Part shown: one piece after another, positions 46,021 to 56,049 of the stretch | Numbering within the stretch: position 1 is the first letter of the stretch | Layout of the letters: each line of letters begins with the position of its first letter | From: Thiobacillus sp. | GTDB lineage: Bacteria > Pseudomonadota > Gammaproteobacteria > Burkholderiales > Thiobacillaceae | Direction of reading: 5' to 3' | Length of the DNA: 64,000 bases | Assembly (NCBI GenBank): GCA_021166845.1 | Contig: JAJPEP010000067.1 | Span: 1 to 64,000, forward strand | Position numbers and translations under genes: made by a program | Notes under the pieces: model-generated | What the model was told of the DNA's origin: nothing | Database searches by the model: none | The model's input: only the letters and a program-made list of their open reading frames with translations

Positions 46021-46517
46021 TTCAGCTTGTCCAGCATTTCATCCACCATTTCGGACGTCAGACGCGTATGCATGGCATGGTTGTTGTGCAGGCACACCGG
46101 CGCATCGCCGCAGGCCCCCATGCATTCGCCTTCCTTCAGGGTGTAGCGCCCGTCCTCGGTGGTCTCGCCGAAGCCGATGCCGAGTTTCTGCTTCAAGTGT
46201 TCGGCGATCTTGTTCGCCCCCATCAGCGCGCACGGCAGATTGGTGCACAGCGTGATCTTGTGACGTCCCACCGGCTGGGTGTCGTACATGTTGTAGAAGG
46301 TCGCCACCTCGTAGGCCGCGATCGGCGGCATCTCCAGATAGTGCGCGACGTACTCGACCAGTTCGGGCTTGAGCCAGCCCTTTTCAGTCTGCGCGATGCG
46401 CAGCGCAGCCATGACCGCCGACTGCTTCCGGTCGGCGGGGTATTTGGCGACCTCGGCGTCGATCAGCGCGAGCGATTCTTGACTCAGCCGAAGGCTGTTT
46501 GAATCAGGATTGGCCAT
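46017..46517 (-). CDS. nuoE: NADH-quinone oxidoreductase subunit E
   Basis: NuoE is the thioredoxin-fold subunit with 2Fe-2S cluster N1a, 166 residues. Ligands are CTNLPC and, further on, CMGACGDAP. The track ORF extends to 47018 through nuoD; the ATG at 46517 ([14 protein letters not shown]) overlaps the nuoD stop by one base and gives the normal length. It precedes and overlaps nuoF. Confidence 0.96.
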   Translation of the reverse strand: MANPDSNSLRLSQESLALIDAEVAKYPADRKQSAVMAALRIAQTEKGWLKPELVEYVAHYLEMPPIAAYEVATFYNMYDTQPVGRHKITLCTNLPCALMGANKIAEHLKQKLGIGFGETTEDGRYTLKEGECMGACGDAPVCLHNNHAMHTRLTSEMVDEMLDKLK

Positions 46518-47770
46518 CAGCGGTCGATCTCCCCGAAAACAATATCCTGCGTGCCGATGATGGCGACGACGTCGGCGATCATGTGGCCGCGGCTCATCTC
46601 GTCGAGCGCCGACAGATGCGCATAGCCCGGCGCGCGGATTTTCAGACGATAGGGTTTGTTGGCGCCGTCCGACACCAGGTAGATGCCGAACTCGCCCTTG
46701 GGATGTTCCACCGCGGCATAGGCTTCGCCCGCGGGCACGTGCATGCCTTCGGTGAAGAGCTTGAAGTGATGGATCAGTTCTTCCATGTTCTGCTTCATCG
46801 ACAGGCGGTCGGGCGGCGCCACCTTGTGGTTGTCGACGATCACCGGGCCCGGGTTCTTGCGCAGCCAGTCGACGCACTGCCTGACGATGCGGTTGGACTG
46901 CCGCATTTCCTCGACCCGCACCAGGTAGCGGTCGTAGCAGTCGCCGTTGGTGCCCACAGGGATGTCGAAATCCATGCGGTCGTAGACTTCGTAGGGCTGC
47001 TTCTTGCGCAGGTCCCACTCGACGCCGGAGCCGCGCAGCATGGGGCCGGTGAAGCCCAGCGCCAGCGCGCGCTCGGGCGACACCACGCCGATGCCGACGG
47101 TGCGCTGCTTCCAGATGCGGTTGTCGGTCAGCAGCGTTTCGTATTCATCGACATAAGTCGGGAAGCGGAGGGTGAAATCCTCAATGAAGTCAAGCAGCGA
47201 GCCCTGGCGGTTGGCATTCATCGACTTCGTCGTCGCCTCGTTGCGGGTGTGCTGCGCCGCGTACTGCGGCATCGTGTCCGGCAGGTCGCGGTAGACGCCG
47301 CCGGGACGGTAGTAGGCCGCATGCAGGCGCGCACCCGATACCGCCTCGTAGCAGTCCATCAGGTCCTCGCGCTCGCGGAAGGCATACAGGAAAACCGTCA
47401 TCGCGCCGACGTCGAGCGCGTGCGCGCCCAGCCACAGCAGGTGATTCAGCACGCGGGTGATCTCGTCGAACATCACGCGGATATATTGCGCGCGCTCTGG
47501 AACCTCGATGCCGAGCAGCCTTTCAATCGCCATCACATAGGCGTGCTCGTTGACCATCATCGACACGTAGTCGAGGCGGTCCATGTAGGGCACCGACTGG
47601 AGGAAGGTTTTGTGCTCGGCCAGCTTCTCGGTGGCGCGGTGCAACAGGCCGATGTGCGGGTCGGCGCGCTGGATCACTTCGCCGTCGATCTCCAGCACCA
47701 GGCGCAGCACGCCGTGCGCGGCCGGATGCTGCGGTCCGAAGTTCATCGTGTAGTTCTGGATCTCGGCCAT
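46517..47770 (-). CDS. nuoD: NADH-quinone oxidoreductase subunit D
   Basis: NuoD is the 49-kDa-type subunit lining the quinone site, related to hydrogenase large subunits, 417 residues. Characteristic parts are [15 protein letters not shown], the quinone-site histidine region near its start, and [18 protein letters not shown] near the end (here [12 protein letters not shown]). It is a separate gene from nuoC, with a one-base overlap, and not a nuoCD fusion as in E. coli. Confidence 0.97.
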   Translation of the reverse strand: MAEIQNYTMNFGPQHPAAHGVLRLVLEIDGEVIQRADPHIGLLHRATEKLAEHKTFLQSVPYMDRLDYVSMMVNEHAYVMAIERLLGIEVPERAQYIRVMFDEITRVLNHLLWLGAHALDVGAMTVFLYAFREREDLMDCYEAVSGARLHAAYYRPGGVYRDLPDTMPQYAAQHTRNEATTKSMNANRQGSLLDFIEDFTLRFPTYVDEYETLLTDNRIWKQRTVGIGVVSPERALALGFTGPMLRGSGVEWDLRKKQPYEVYDRMDFDIPVGTNGDCYDRYLVRVEEMRQSNRIVRQCVDWLRKNPGPVIVDNHKVAPPDRLSMKQNMEELIHHFKLFTEGMHVPAGEAYAAVEHPKGEFGIYLVSDGANKPYRLKIRAPGYAHLSALDEMSRGHMIADVVAIIGTQDIVFGEIDR

Positions 47771-48390
47771 TAGCGCCCCGCCCCGTAGCTTTCGTCACGC
47801 ACGATGCGTGGCGTGATTTCGCGCGGCTCGATCGATACCGGTTGGTAGATCACTCGCCGCTGGGTCGGGTCGTAACGCATTTCGACGTTGCCGGACAGCG
47901 GGAAGTCCTTGCGGAACGGATGGCCGATAAAGCCATAATCGGTGAGGATACGACGCAGATCGGGATGGCCTTCAAACACGATGCCATACAGGTCGAAGGC
48001 TTCGCGCTCATACCAGTTGGCCGCCGGCCAGATGTCGACCATCGACGCCACCAGCGGCAAGTCGTCGTCGGGGCAAAATACACGCACGCGCACACGCTGG
48101 TTGTTCGACACCGACAGTAGATGCGCCACCACGGCAAAGCGGGCGCCGTCCCACGATCCGTCACTGTCACCATCACTCCCGTAGCCCGAATAATCCATGC
48201 CACACAGGTCGATCAGCTGTTCGAAACGGCAATCGGGATGGTCGCGCAGGGTGCGCATCGCCGCCGCGTAATGCCGTACCTTGACGATCAGCGTCAGTTC
48301 GTCAAGGCGGACGAACGACTGCTCCAGCGCGTCGCCGAGCGCGGCCTCAAGGGACAAAGAAAGGGCTTCCACAGTCTGGGGCATGGGCAA
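47770..48390 (-). CDS. nuoC: NADH-quinone oxidoreductase subunit C
   Basis: NuoC is the 30-kDa-type peripheral subunit, 206 residues. The family signature [22 protein letters not shown] followed by [20 protein letters not shown] is complete. Its start directly abuts the nuoB stop and its end overlaps nuoD by one base. Confidence 0.97.
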   Translation of the reverse strand: MPMPQTVEALSLSLEAALGDALEQSFVRLDELTLIVKVRHYAAAMRTLRDHPDCRFEQLIDLCGMDYSGYGSDGDSDGSWDGARFAVVAHLLSVSNNQRVRVRVFCPDDDLPLVASMVDIWPAANWYEREAFDLYGIVFEGHPDLRRILTDYGFIGHPFRKDFPLSGNVEMRYDPTQRRVIYQPVSIEPREITPRIVRDESYGAGR

Positions 48391-48867
48391 TCAGCGGGCG
48401 ATGGTGTTGGTGCGGCGGATCTTGTTCTGCAGCTGGATGATGCCGAACAGCAGCGCTTCGGCCGTGGGCGGGCAGCCGGGAACATAGATGTCGACCGGTA
48501 CGATGCGGTCGCACCCGCGCACCACCGAATACGAATAATGGTAATAGCCGCCGCCGTTGGCGCACGAGCCCATGGAAATCACCCAGCGCGGTTCGGCCAT
48601 CTGGTCGTAGACCTTGCGCAGGGCGGGGGCCATCTTGTTGCACAGCGTGCCCGCCACGATCATGACGTCGGACTGCCTGGGGCTGCCGCGGAACACAATG
48701 CCGAAGCGGTCAAGGTCGTAGCGTGCGGCGCCGGCGTGCATCATCTCCACCGCGCAGCATGCCAGACCAAAGGTCATCGGCCACATCGAGCCGGTGCGCA
48801 TGTAGTTGATCAGCTGGTCGGCCTTGGCGGTGACAAAACCCTGTTCGAGTACGCCTTCGATGCTCAT
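48391..48867 (-). CDS. nuoB: NADH-quinone oxidoreductase subunit B
   Basis: NuoB carries the terminal cluster N2 that reduces quinone, 158 residues. Ligands are the tandem cysteines in [13 protein letters not shown], then [10 protein letters not shown] and [11 protein letters not shown]. The start ATG overlaps the stop of a 21-codon ORF (ATGA), which fills part of the 91-bp gap after nuoA. Confidence 0.97.
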   Translation of the reverse strand: MSIEGVLEQGFVTAKADQLINYMRTGSMWPMTFGLACCAVEMMHAGAARYDLDRFGIVFRGSPRQSDVMIVAGTLCNKMAPALRKVYDQMAEPRWVISMGSCANGGGYYHYSYSVVRGCDRIVPVDIYVPGCPPTAEALLFGIIQLQNKIRRTNTIAR

Positions 48868-48929
48868 GACCTGGCGCCCTCAATGTCGCGGGCAAGCCTT
48901 TTCGCCGGGTCGATCCCCATGCTGCGCAT
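48864..48929 (-). CDS. Possible 21-residue ORF coupled to nuoB
   Basis: This short ORF encodes [27 protein letters not shown] lies 4 bp before its ATG and its stop overlaps the nuoB start as ATGA. It occupies the only sizeable gap in the first part of the nuo operon. It could be a leader that couples translation to nuoB, or merely a chance ORF. Its product is basic and has no recognised homology. Confidence 0.3.
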   Translation of the reverse strand: MRSMGIDPAKRLARDIEGARS

Positions 48930-48958
48930 GAAGCCCCTCGCCCAAGAGCTCAAAAGCC

Positions 48959-49315
48959 TTACTCCCATTCCAGCGCCCCCTTCATCCATTCATAGATGAA
49001 GCCGATCACCAGGATGCCGAGGAACACCATCATGGCGACAAAACCGGCCGAGCCGATTTCTTCCAGCACAATCGCCCAAGGGAAAAGAAAGGCGATTTCC
49101 AGATCGAACAGAATGAAAAGAATGGCAACCAGGTAGTAGCGCACGTCGAACTTCATGCGCGCATCCTCGAACGCCTCGAAACCACATTCGTAGGGCGAGA
49201 GTTTTTCGCTATCGGGACGATTCGGGGCCAGCAGGCCACCTGCAATGATTGGGCCAATACCAAAGGCCAGCCCGACCAGAATGAACAACAGAATGGGGAG
49301 GTAGTTCTCCAGCAC
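48959..49315 (-). CDS. nuoA: NADH-quinone oxidoreductase subunit A
   Basis: NuoA is a three-helix membrane subunit of complex I, 118 residues. The conserved loop after helix 1 is [21 protein letters not shown], followed by [21 protein letters not shown] with the family acidic residues. It is the first gene of the 14-gene operon, about 50 bp downstream of a sigma-70 promoter. Confidence 0.96.
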   Translation of the reverse strand: MLENYLPILLFILVGLAFGIGPIIAGGLLAPNRPDSEKLSPYECGFEAFEDARMKFDVRYYLVAILFILFDLEIAFLFPWAIVLEEIGSAGFVAMMVFLGILVIGFIYEWMKGALEWE

Positions 49316-49365
49316 CGGGTTCCTCCGTCTACGCCCACGTCAGGCTGTTGAGTAATTATGGCCCG

Positions 49366-49395
49366 AGTGTATTAGCGCTGGGCGTCGACTGTCAA
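49366..49395 (-). promoter_or_regulatory. Sigma-70 promoter of the nuo operon
   Basis: On the minus strand TTGACA (49395-49390) and TACACT (49371-49366) are separated by 18 bp, a perfect -35 and a good -10. The predicted transcript starts about 45 bp before nuoA. The gap between this promoter and the upstream tRNA-Leu gene is AT-rich. Confidence 0.7.
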
Positions 49396-49475
49396 GCCGA
49401 AAAATACGTACTTTTCCCTTAACAATCAAAAGCTTATTCGATAGCGAATGCTAATGAACAAATCAGGAAATTCGA

Positions 49476-49560
49476 TGGTGCCCACGGGGAGACTCGAACT
49501 CCCACGACCTAAGTCACTACCCCCTCAAGATAGCGTGTCTACCAATTCCACCACATGGGC
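49476..49560 (-). tRNA. tRNA-Leu (anticodon GAG)
   Basis: The 85-nt gene reads GCCCATGTGGTGGAATTGG... on the minus strand. Acceptor GCCCATG pairs with CGTGGGC (one G-U). The anticodon stem CTATC/GGTAG encloses loop TTGAGGG, giving anticodon GAG. A long variable arm typical of leucine tRNA follows, then the T-arm GGGAGTTCGAGTCTCCC. CCA is encoded. It lies between secG and nuoA on the same strand. The ICE is not integrated here. Confidence 0.95.
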
Positions 49561-49618
49561 CAAAGGGCATACGCCCTTCAAATTTCGGTTGAACGGGAAC
49601 GTTCAACCAAGGTAAATT

Positions 49619-49969
49619 TTACTGCGGAATGTCCCTCGCTTTCGAACCGCCATTCTCGCCCGGAACCTGCGCAGGCGCAGCAGGCTGCGTCGTGGTCGCC
49701 GGTACCTTTGTGCGATCCAGCACACTGGTCGGCTTGTGTTGCTGCAGTCCGAAATAGGCCAGGCCCAGACTGGTCAGGAAAAACAGTGTCGCCACGATGG
49801 CAGTGCTGCGGCTGAGAAAATTGGCCGAACCCGTGGCGCCGAACAGGCTGCCGGACGACCCGCTGCCAAATGCCGCGCCCATGTCCGCCCCCTTGCCGTG
49901 CTGCAGCAACACCAGCGCGATGACCGTGATGGCAACAATAACGTGAAGGATCCAGAACAATGTTTCCAT
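49619..49969 (-). CDS. secG: Preprotein translocase subunit SecG
   Basis: SecG is the small accessory subunit of the SecYEG channel in the inner membrane, 116 residues. Two hydrophobic helices ([20 protein letters not shown] and [20 protein letters not shown]) flank the conserved loop [21 protein letters not shown] Pro/Ala-rich, poorly conserved tail follows. It is 9 bp after tpiA and upstream of tRNA-Leu, a common betaproteobacterial order. Confidence 0.95.
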   Translation of the reverse strand: METLFWILHVIVAITVIALVLLQHGKGADMGAAFGSGSSGSLFGATGSANFLSRSTAIVATLFFLTSLGLAYFGLQQHKPTSVLDRTKVPATTTQPAAPAQVPGENGGSKARDIPQ

Positions 49970-49978
49970 ATTTGACTC

Positions 49979-50725
49979 TTACTTGGCTGCTGCCCGGCAA
50001 ATCGCGACGAACTCGTCGGCGACCAGTGAAGCGCCGCCAATCAGGCCGCCATCAATATCGGGCTGAGCCATCAATTCTGCCGCATTCGCGGCTTTTACGC
50101 TACCCCCATACTGGATGACAAGCTGGCCTGCCACGCTCGCATCGAGTGCAGCGACCCTGCCGCGAATGAAGGCGTGCACAGCTTGCGCCTGTTCCGGCGA
50201 GGCGGTTTTGCCGGTGCCGATCGCCCATACCGGCTCATACGCGATCACGGCCTTGGCCAGCGAAGCCACCCCTGCCGCGTCAATCACGGCATCGAGCTGA
50301 CGCGAGACGACCGCTTCGGTCACGCCCGACTCGCGCTCGGCCAGCGATTCGCCGACGCACAGGATGGGCGTCAAACCCGCCGCCTGTGCCGCCACGTATT
50401 TGCGCGCTACCAGTGTGTCGGATTCGCCGTACAGGCTGCGCCGCTCGGAATGACCGACGATCACATACGTGCAGCCAAAATCGAGCAGCATGGACGCCGA
50501 CACTTCGCCGGTGAACGCGCCCTTGGCCTCCTCGCACACGTTTTGCGCGCCCCAGGCGATCGACGATCCGGTGAGTTCGGCCTGCGCCTGCGCCAGGTAC
50601 GGAAAAGGCACGCAAACCACGGCCTCGATACCGGCCAGGGCAGGCTTGAGTGCGGACAGCAACGCGGCGTTTTCGGCCAGGCTGCCATGCATTTTCCAGT
50701 TACCGGCTACAAGCTTCTTGCGCAT
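49979..50725 (-). CDS. tpiA: Triosephosphate isomerase
   Basis: This cytosolic enzyme interconverts dihydroxyacetone phosphate and glyceraldehyde 3-phosphate, 248 residues. The phosphate and substrate lysine is in VAGNWKMHG, the catalytic histidine in VIVGHSERR and the catalytic glutamate in [13 protein letters not shown]. The phosphate-binding end [12 protein letters not shown] is complete. The track start at 50764 is an extension; the ATG at 50725 ([11 protein letters not shown]) is normal. A sigma-70-like promoter lies immediately upstream. Confidence 0.96.
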   Translation of the reverse strand: MRKKLVAGNWKMHGSLAENAALLSALKPALAGIEAVVCVPFPYLAQAQAELTGSSIAWGAQNVCEEAKGAFTGEVSASMLLDFGCTYVIVGHSERRSLYGESDTLVARKYVAAQAAGLTPILCVGESLAERESGVTEAVVSRQLDAVIDAAGVASLAKAVIAYEPVWAIGTGKTASPEQAQAVHAFIRGRVAALDASVAGQLVIQYGGSVKAANAAELMAQPDIDGGLIGGASLVADEFVAICRAAAK

Positions 50726-50751
50726 GGGATTCCGCCAAACAAAAGTGCGCG

Positions 50752-50780
50752 ATGGTAAGCGCAACGGGCCCGGCGGTCAA
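50752..50780 (-). promoter_or_regulatory. Putative sigma-70 promoter of tpiA-secG
   Basis: On the minus strand TTGACC (50780-50775) and TACCAT (50757-50752) are 17 bp apart, about 27 bp before the tpiA start. The -35 box lies in a short palindrome GGCGGTTGACCGCC, which could also fold in the 3' end of the pst transcript. Confidence 0.5.
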
Positions 50781-50808
50781 CCGCCCAAGCGTCGCGCACA
50801 CCGGGGAA

Positions 50809-51606
50809 TCAGCCGAATCGGCCGGTAATGTAGTCTTCGGTCTGCTTCTTGACCGGCTGCATGAAGATCGTGCCGGTTTCGTTGAATTCGATAAGCTCAC
50901 CCAGGTACATGAAGGCCGTGAAGTCGGAAACCCGCGCGGCCTGCTGCATGTTGTGAGTGACGATGGCGATGGTGTATTCACTCTTCAGCTCATTGATGAG
51001 TTCTTCGATCTTGGCGGTGGAAATCGGGTCCAGTGCCGAAGTCGGCTCGTCCAGCAGCACGATGTCGGGTTTGACCGCGACCGCGCGCGCGATGCACAAG
51101 CGCTGTTGCTGGCCGCCAGAAAGCGACAGACCGTTCTGCTGCAACTTGTCCTTCACTTCACCCCACAGCGCGGCCTTGTTGAGGGCCCATTCGACGCGAT
51201 CGTCCATTGCGCTTTTCGACATTCGCTCATACAGGCGAACGCCAAAAGCAATGTTTTCATAGATCGTCATGGGAAACGGCGTTGGCTTCTGGAACACCAT
51301 GCCGATCTTGGCGCGTACAAGGTTCACGTCCTGGCTCTTGTCGAGCAGATTCTTGCCATGAAAAATAATCTGCCCTTCGGCGCGCTGTCCCGGATACAGG
51401 TCATACATGCGATTGAAGGTGCGCAGCAAGGTGGATTTGCCGCAACCGGAAGGTCCGATGAAGGCGGTCACCTTCTTGTTGGCGACATCCAGATTGACAT
51501 TGTTGAGGCCTTTGAAATCGCCATAAAAGAAATCCAGATTGCGGACCTGCAGCGCAATATTTTCGTCGGGCGGCATGGCTTGATCGGGCATGGATTGATT
51601 GAACAC
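50809..51606 (-). CDS. pstB: Phosphate ABC transporter ATP-binding protein PstB
   Basis: PstB is the cytoplasmic ATPase of the high-affinity phosphate importer, 265 residues. Walker A is [18 protein letters not shown], the Q-loop [11 protein letters not shown], the signature [14 protein letters not shown] and Walker [15 protein letters not shown] with the switch histidine in [10 protein letters not shown]. Several start ATGs exist; the first is used. It closes the pstSCAB operon, 18 bp after pstA; no phoU follows. Confidence 0.96.
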   Translation of the reverse strand: MFNQSMPDQAMPPDENIALQVRNLDFFYGDFKGLNNVNLDVANKKVTAFIGPSGCGKSTLLRTFNRMYDLYPGQRAEGQIIFHGKNLLDKSQDVNLVRAKIGMVFQKPTPFPMTIYENIAFGVRLYERMSKSAMDDRVEWALNKAALWGEVKDKLQQNGLSLSGGQQQRLCIARAVAVKPDIVLLDEPTSALDPISTAKIEELINELKSEYTIAIVTHNMQQAARVSDFTAFMYLGELIEFNETGTIFMQPVKKQTEDYITGRFG

Positions 51607-51624
51607 AGCGTAGCTCCGGGGAAA

Positions 51625-52470
51625 TTAACGTTTGACCTTGTTGCGGAAAACGATGCGCACACCGATGTTGACCGCCAACACCAGAAGGGCAATCAACAGC
51701 GCCCCGCCCCAGGCCAGGTTGACCCAGTTGTCATACGGGCTCAACGCGAACTGGAAAATCACCACCGGCAGGTTGCCCATCGGTTCTGACATATTGGTGC
51801 TGAAGAACTGGTTATTCAGCGCGGTAAACAACAGCGGCGCGGTTTCTCCGGTAATGCGCGCCATCGCCAGCAGCACGCCGGTCACCACGCCGGATTTGAC
51901 TGCACGCAAGGTGACCTTGAGCGAAACCTGCCAGCGTGGCGCACCCACCGCAAAGGCCGCTTCGCGCAGGCTGGTCGGCACCAGCTTCAGCATGTTTTCG
52001 GTGGTGCGCACCACCACCGGGATGGCGATCAGCGCCAGCGCCAGCGCCCCCGCCCAACCCGAAAACCCGCCGGTGGTCACCACGAACAGCGCGTACACGA
52101 ACAGGCCGATGACGATGGAGGGGGCCGACAGCATGATGTCGGTCATGAAGCGGGTGAACGATGCAAATTTCGAGACGCGCCCGTACTCGGCCAGATAAAT
52201 CCCGGCCAGAATGCCGATCGGCGTCGAGATCAGCATGGAAAAAAACAGGATCAGACCGCTGCCGACGATGGCATTGCGCAGGCCGCCGCCCTCGGTGCCT
52301 GGCGAAGGGGTGTCCTGGGTGAACAAATCCCAGCTCAGGGCGGCAACTCCCCTGGAAAACAGCGTCCACAAAATCCACAGCAACGCAATCAACCCAAGGC
52401 TCATCGCCAGCATGGACAGGGTGATGCCGATGCGGTTGATCCAGATGCGGCGGGTGTACAGGCTCATCAT
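51625..52470 (-). CDS. pstA: Phosphate ABC transporter permease PstA
   Basis: PstA is one of the two permease subunits of the phosphate importer, 281 residues with six helices. The binding-protein-dependent permease (EAA-like) loop is TSLREAAFAVGAPRWQVSLK. The N-terminal part is RIGITLSMLAMSLGLIALLW. It follows pstC by 3 bp. A second methionine follows directly at the start, so the exact first residue is uncertain. Confidence 0.95.
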   Translation of the reverse strand: MMSLYTRRIWINRIGITLSMLAMSLGLIALLWILWTLFSRGVAALSWDLFTQDTPSPGTEGGGLRNAIVGSGLILFFSMLISTPIGILAGIYLAEYGRVSKFASFTRFMTDIMLSAPSIVIGLFVYALFVVTTGGFSGWAGALALALIAIPVVVRTTENMLKLVPTSLREAAFAVGAPRWQVSLKVTLRAVKSGVVTGVLLAMARITGETAPLLFTALNNQFFSTNMSEPMGNLPVVIFQFALSPYDNWVNLAWGGALLIALLVLAVNIGVRIVFRNKVKR

Positions 52471-52473
52471 GAT

Positions 52474-53451
52474 CTACAGCCCCTCCGAGCCCATGCTGCG
52501 GCTGATCAGCCAGCGCGAAATCGCCAGCACGACGAAGGTGATGACGAACAGCACCAGGCCCAGTTCAAACAGGGAAGCGATATGCAGACCGGGATCGGCC
52601 TCGCCGAACTCGTTCGCCAGGGTGGACGCGATCGAGGTGCCCGGCGCAAACAGGCTGCCGTTAATGCGGTTGGCGTTGCCGATCACGAAAGTGACTGCCA
52701 TGGTCTCGCCCAGCGCCCGCCCCAGTCCCAGCATGATGCCGCCGATGACGCCGACGCGGGTGTAAGGCAGCACGACACTGCGCGCCACTTCCCAGGTGGT
52801 GCAGCCCAGGCCATAGGCGGACTCCTTCAGCACGTGCGGCACGGTTTCGAACACGTCGCGCATGACCGAAGCGATGAAGGGAATCACCATCAGCGACAGC
52901 ACAATGCTCGCCGTCAGGATGCCGACGCCGATGGGCGGGCCGGAAAACCAGCCGCCGATCACCGGCACATCGCCCAGCAGCGCCTGCAGGAGGGGCTGGA
53001 TATGGTCGGCAAACAGCGGCGCAAACACGAACAGGCCCCAGATGCCGTACACAATCGAGGGGATGCCTGCCAGCAATTCGATCGCGGTCCCCAGGGGGCG
53101 ACGCAACCACACCGGGCAGGTTTCGGTCAGGAACAGAGCGATGCCGAAACTGATCGGCACCGCAATCAACAAAGCCAGAACGGACGTCACGACCGTACCG
53201 TAAATGGCGGCCAGCGCGCCGTACTCGTCATCCGGCACGCTCCAGATATTGGTCCACAGGAAGGACGGACCGAATGCCTTGATGCTGGGCCAGGCTTCGT
53301 AGGTAAGCGACACCAGAATCCCCACCAATGCCGCCAGGACGACAAAGGCAAATAGCTGGGTGGAGTGATGAAAAAATTTGTCCTGCAAGCGGAACATCCT
53401 GACCTGCCTTGCATGCAGATCGATTCCGGCGGTTACACTGGGCTTACTCAC
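52474..53451 (-). CDS. pstC: Phosphate ABC transporter permease PstC
   Basis: PstC is the second permease subunit of the phosphate importer, 325 residues. The conserved loop is [20 protein letters not shown], and the family signature [17 protein letters not shown] is complete. The track start is a GTG at 53451 with no Shine-Dalgarno sequence; an internal ATG at 53397 ([12 protein letters not shown]) is preceded by AGGTCAGG and may be the real start. The 124-bp gap from pstS holds a small hairpin (GCGGGAGCACCCGC). Confidence 0.94.
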   Translation of the reverse strand: MSKPSVTAGIDLHARQVRMFRLQDKFFHHSTQLFAFVVLAALVGILVSLTYEAWPSIKAFGPSFLWTNIWSVPDDEYGALAAIYGTVVTSVLALLIAVPISFGIALFLTETCPVWLRRPLGTAIELLAGIPSIVYGIWGLFVFAPLFADHIQPLLQALLGDVPVIGGWFSGPPIGVGILTASIVLSLMVIPFIASVMRDVFETVPHVLKESAYGLGCTTWEVARSVVLPYTRVGVIGGIMLGLGRALGETMAVTFVIGNANRINGSLFAPGTSIASTLANEFGEADPGLHIASLFELGLVLFVITFVVLAISRWLISRSMGSEGL

Positions 53452-53575
53452 GGCGGGGTGCCTATCGGTTTAATTGTTATCTGCGGGAGCACCCGCCGGA
53501 ACAGGCAGGCGCTTTCGCAGAAAGCCGAAGGCGGCGGCCGCCCCCGGCATTCGATCAAGTCGGCTCGACAAAGCC

Positions 53576-54595
53576 TTATTTGATATTTTTCATCTCGGTT
53601 TCGACCATCTTCACGACGTTGGGCGGCAACGCCACAAAGCCGAGGTCGGCAGCCATGCCCTGCCCCCTGTTCAAGGACCAGGTAAAGAAGTCCACGATCC
53701 CTTTCTGTTTGGCAGCATCGGCGCCTTTTTCATACGCCAGGATGTAGGTGGCGCTGGTGATGGGCCAGGCGTTCTTGTGCGACTGGTCCAGCAGGTCGGG
53801 CGCCATGCCCTTGACCTTGAAATTGGCGCCGGCAGCCGCGTCGGCAACCGCCTGCTGGCTCGGCACAATATAGTTGCCGGCGCGATTCTTCAGCGCAACG
53901 TAATTCATTTTGTTCTTCATCGCATCGGCGATATCCACATAACCGATCGTGCCCTTGATCTTCCGCACGTTGGCGGCGACCCCCGCGTTCCCCTTGCCGC
54001 CCACTGCGTTGGACGGCCAGTTGACCGTGTTGCCTGCGCCGACCTCGCGCAGGAAAGCCGCCGACTGCTTGGCCAGATAGTGGGTGAACGCGTAGGTGGT
54101 GCCCGAACCGTCCGAACGATGCGTCACGGTAATGGCCATATTCGGCAGGGTGACGCCGGGGTTCAGCCTGGCGATGGCGGGGGCGTTCCATCGGGTGGTG
54201 GCGCCGCGGAAGATGTCGGCGGCGGTGACGCCGTCCAGCTTCAACTTTCCCGAGGCAATGCCGGGAACGTTCATGACGATGGTCACGCCACCCATTACGG
54301 ATGGAAACTGCACCAGCTTCGCCGCATCCAGGTCTGATTGCTTGAGCGGTGCGTCGGTGCCGCCAAAATTGACGGTCCGGGCCTTGATCTGCTTGACGCC
54401 GCCCGACGAGCCGATGGCCTGGTAGTTGACCTTGTTACCGGTTGCAGCCTGATAGGCTTCGGCCCATTTGGCGTAAACGGCGTAAGGGAAGGTTGCGCCC
54501 GCGCCCGTGATGTCGGCGGCCAGCGCGCTGACAGAGACGGCCAGGCCAAGGATCGTGGCTATGGCACCTTGAGCCAGTTTGTTGAGTGTGTGCAT
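53576..54595 (-). CDS. pstS: Periplasmic phosphate-binding protein PstS
   Basis: PstS captures inorganic phosphate in the periplasm and delivers it to PstCAB, 339 residues. The signal peptide is MHTLNKLAQGAIATILGLAV with cleavage likely after ALA (residue 26). The mature start DITGAGATFPYAVYAKW is diagnostic, and phosphate-contact segments IGSSGGVKQI and THRSDGSGTT are present. The track start at 54643 is replaced by the ATG at 54595, behind CCGGAGATTT. A Pho box and -10 element lie upstream, so expression should rise under phosphate limitation through PhoB. Confidence 0.96.
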   Translation of the reverse strand: MHTLNKLAQGAIATILGLAVSVSALAADITGAGATFPYAVYAKWAEAYQAATGNKVNYQAIGSSGGVKQIKARTVNFGGTDAPLKQSDLDAAKLVQFPSVMGGVTIVMNVPGIASGKLKLDGVTAADIFRGATTRWNAPAIARLNPGVTLPNMAITVTHRSDGSGTTYAFTHYLAKQSAAFLREVGAGNTVNWPSNAVGGKGNAGVAANVRKIKGTIGYVDIADAMKNKMNYVALKNRAGNYIVPSQQAVADAAAGANFKVKGMAPDLLDQSHKNAWPITSATYILAYEKGADAAKQKGIVDFFTWSLNRGQGMAADLGFVALPPNVVKMVETEMKNIK

Positions 54596-54641
54596 GCAAA
54601 TCTCCGGTAGTAGTTGACGTTGCCGCATGGGCGACGTCGCC

Positions 54642-54675
54642 ATACTAACGGGCGAATATTACATTTATATTTCAG
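54642..54675 (-). promoter_or_regulatory. Pho box and -10 element upstream of pstS
   Basis: On the minus strand CTGAAATATAAATGTAAT (54675-54658) agrees with the 18-base Pho box CTGTCATAWAWCTGTCAY at about 14 positions. TAGTAT (54647-54642) follows 10 bp later as a -10 box, the geometry of PhoB-activated class promoters where the Pho box replaces the -35. The predicted start lies about 40 bp before the pstS ATG. Confidence 0.75.
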
Positions 54676-54684
54676 GACGGGAAA

Positions 54685-56049
54685 TCACCCGGCCGCGGCC
54701 GCAGTCCTTACAACGGCGGCTATTGTTTCAGCCGTGTGTCGGACCTGATCCGCATCGCGTCCCTCCACCATCACGCGGATCAGCGGCTCGGTGCCGGACG
54801 CGCGAAGGACGACTCGCCCGTTGCCGTTCAAGGCCGCCTCGACTTCGGCGACCGAAGCGCTGACCGCCGGCACTGCCCCCAGCCTGAAGCCTTTTGCCAC
54901 CCGGACATTGATCATGACCTGGGGATAAATGGCCAGATCGGCGGTCATCGTTTCCAGGGCCTCTCCGGACTCACGCAAGGCGCGCAGCACCTGCAGGGCT
55001 GACACGATCCCGTCACCGGTCGTGTGCTTGTCGAGGCACAGGATATGCCCGGAGGACTCGCCCCCGAGCATCCAGCCGTTGGCATGGAGCCGCTCGAGAA
55101 CATAACGGTCGCCCACCCTGGCGCGCTCGAACGGGATATTGATCCGTCCCAATGCGTGCTCCATGCCGAGATTGGTCATCAGGGTGCCGACCACGCCGCC
55201 CTTCATGTAGCCGCTCTGGATGCGATGGCGTGCAATGACGTAGATCAGCTGGTCGCCGTCGTAAATCCGCCCCGCCGCGTCGGCCATCATCAGGCGGTCG
55301 CCGTCGCCGTCGAGTGCGATGCCCAGATCCGCATGATGGGCGCGCACAGCGTCCGACAACGCTTTGGTATATGTCGCGCCGCATTCATCGTTGATATTGA
55401 AGCCATTCGGCTCGTTGCCGATGGCAATCACCTCGGCCCCCAGCTCGTGCAGGACGTGCGGGGCGATGTGGTAGGTCGCGCCGTGCGCGCAGTCGACCAC
55501 GATCCGCATGCCGCGCAGGTCGAGGTGATTGGGGAAAGTGCTCTTGCAAAACTCGATGTAGCGCGCCGCGGCATCCTCGATGCGGCGGGCACGCCCCAGC
55601 TGGCGCGCCTCGACCGTCACGATCGGATGATCCAGCCGTGCCTCGATGGCTTCCTCCACGCTGTCGGGCAATTTTTGTCCGTCGGCCGAGAAAAACTTGA
55701 TGCCGTTGTCCTCGAATGGATTGTGCGAAGCCGAGATCACCACCCCGGCCTGCAGGCGCAGGGCGCGCGTCAGATACGCCACTGCCGGCGTCGGCATCGG
55801 ACCGGTCATCAGAACATTCACCCCGGCGGCAGTGAAGCCCGCTTCCAGCGCGGCCTCCAGCATGTAGCCGGAGATGCGGGTATCCTTGCCGATCAACACG
55901 GTCGGATGCTGGTTCGGGGGCAGGCTGCCGCGATCGGCCACCAGCACCTGGCCGGCGGCGTAGCCCAGATGCATGACAAATTCAGGGGTAATGGGGGACT
56001 CGCCCACCCTGCCGCGCACGCCGTCGGTACCGAAATACTTACGTCCCAT
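54685..56049 (-). CDS. glmM: Phosphoglucosamine mutase
   Basis: GlmM converts glucosamine-6-phosphate to glucosamine-1-phosphate for UDP-GlcNAc and peptidoglycan synthesis, 454 residues. The N-terminal signature [14 protein letters not shown], the catalytic phosphoserine loop [17 protein letters not shown], the metal loop [13 protein letters not shown] and the sugar loop GGESSGHI are all present, as is the phosphate-binding [15 protein letters not shown]. The ATG at 56049 is preferred over the track start. It overlaps folP by 11 bp. Confidence 0.96.
   Translation of the reverse strand: MGRKYFGTDGVRGRVGESPITPEFVMHLGYAAGQVLVADRGSLPPNQHPTVLIGKDTRISGYMLEAALEAGFTAAGVNVLMTGPMPTPAVAYLTRALRLQAGVVISASHNPFEDNGIKFFSADGQKLPDSVEEAIEARLDHPIVTVEARQLGRARRIEDAAARYIEFCKSTFPNHLDLRGMRIVVDCAHGATYHIAPHVLHELGAEVIAIGNEPNGFNINDECGATYTKALSDAVRAHHADLGIALDGDGDRLMMADAAGRIYDGDQLIYVIARHRIQSGYMKGGVVGTLMTNLGMEHALGRINIPFERARVGDRYVLERLHANGWMLGGESSGHILCLDKHTTGDGIVSALQVLRALRESGEALETMTADLAIYPQVMINVRVAKGFRLGAVPAVSASVAEVEAALNGNGRVVLRASGTEPLIRVMVEGRDADQVRHTAETIAAVVRTAAAAG

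Noticed and set aside
46518-47018. Extension of nuoE into nuoD in the ORF track
   Set aside because: NuoE has a normal N-terminus at the ATG at 46517; the extension is nuoD read in another frame.
49476-49560. tRNA-Leu as the ICE attachment site
   Set aside because: The tRNA is more than 30 kb from the integrase, its 3' end is intact and its neighbours are core genes.
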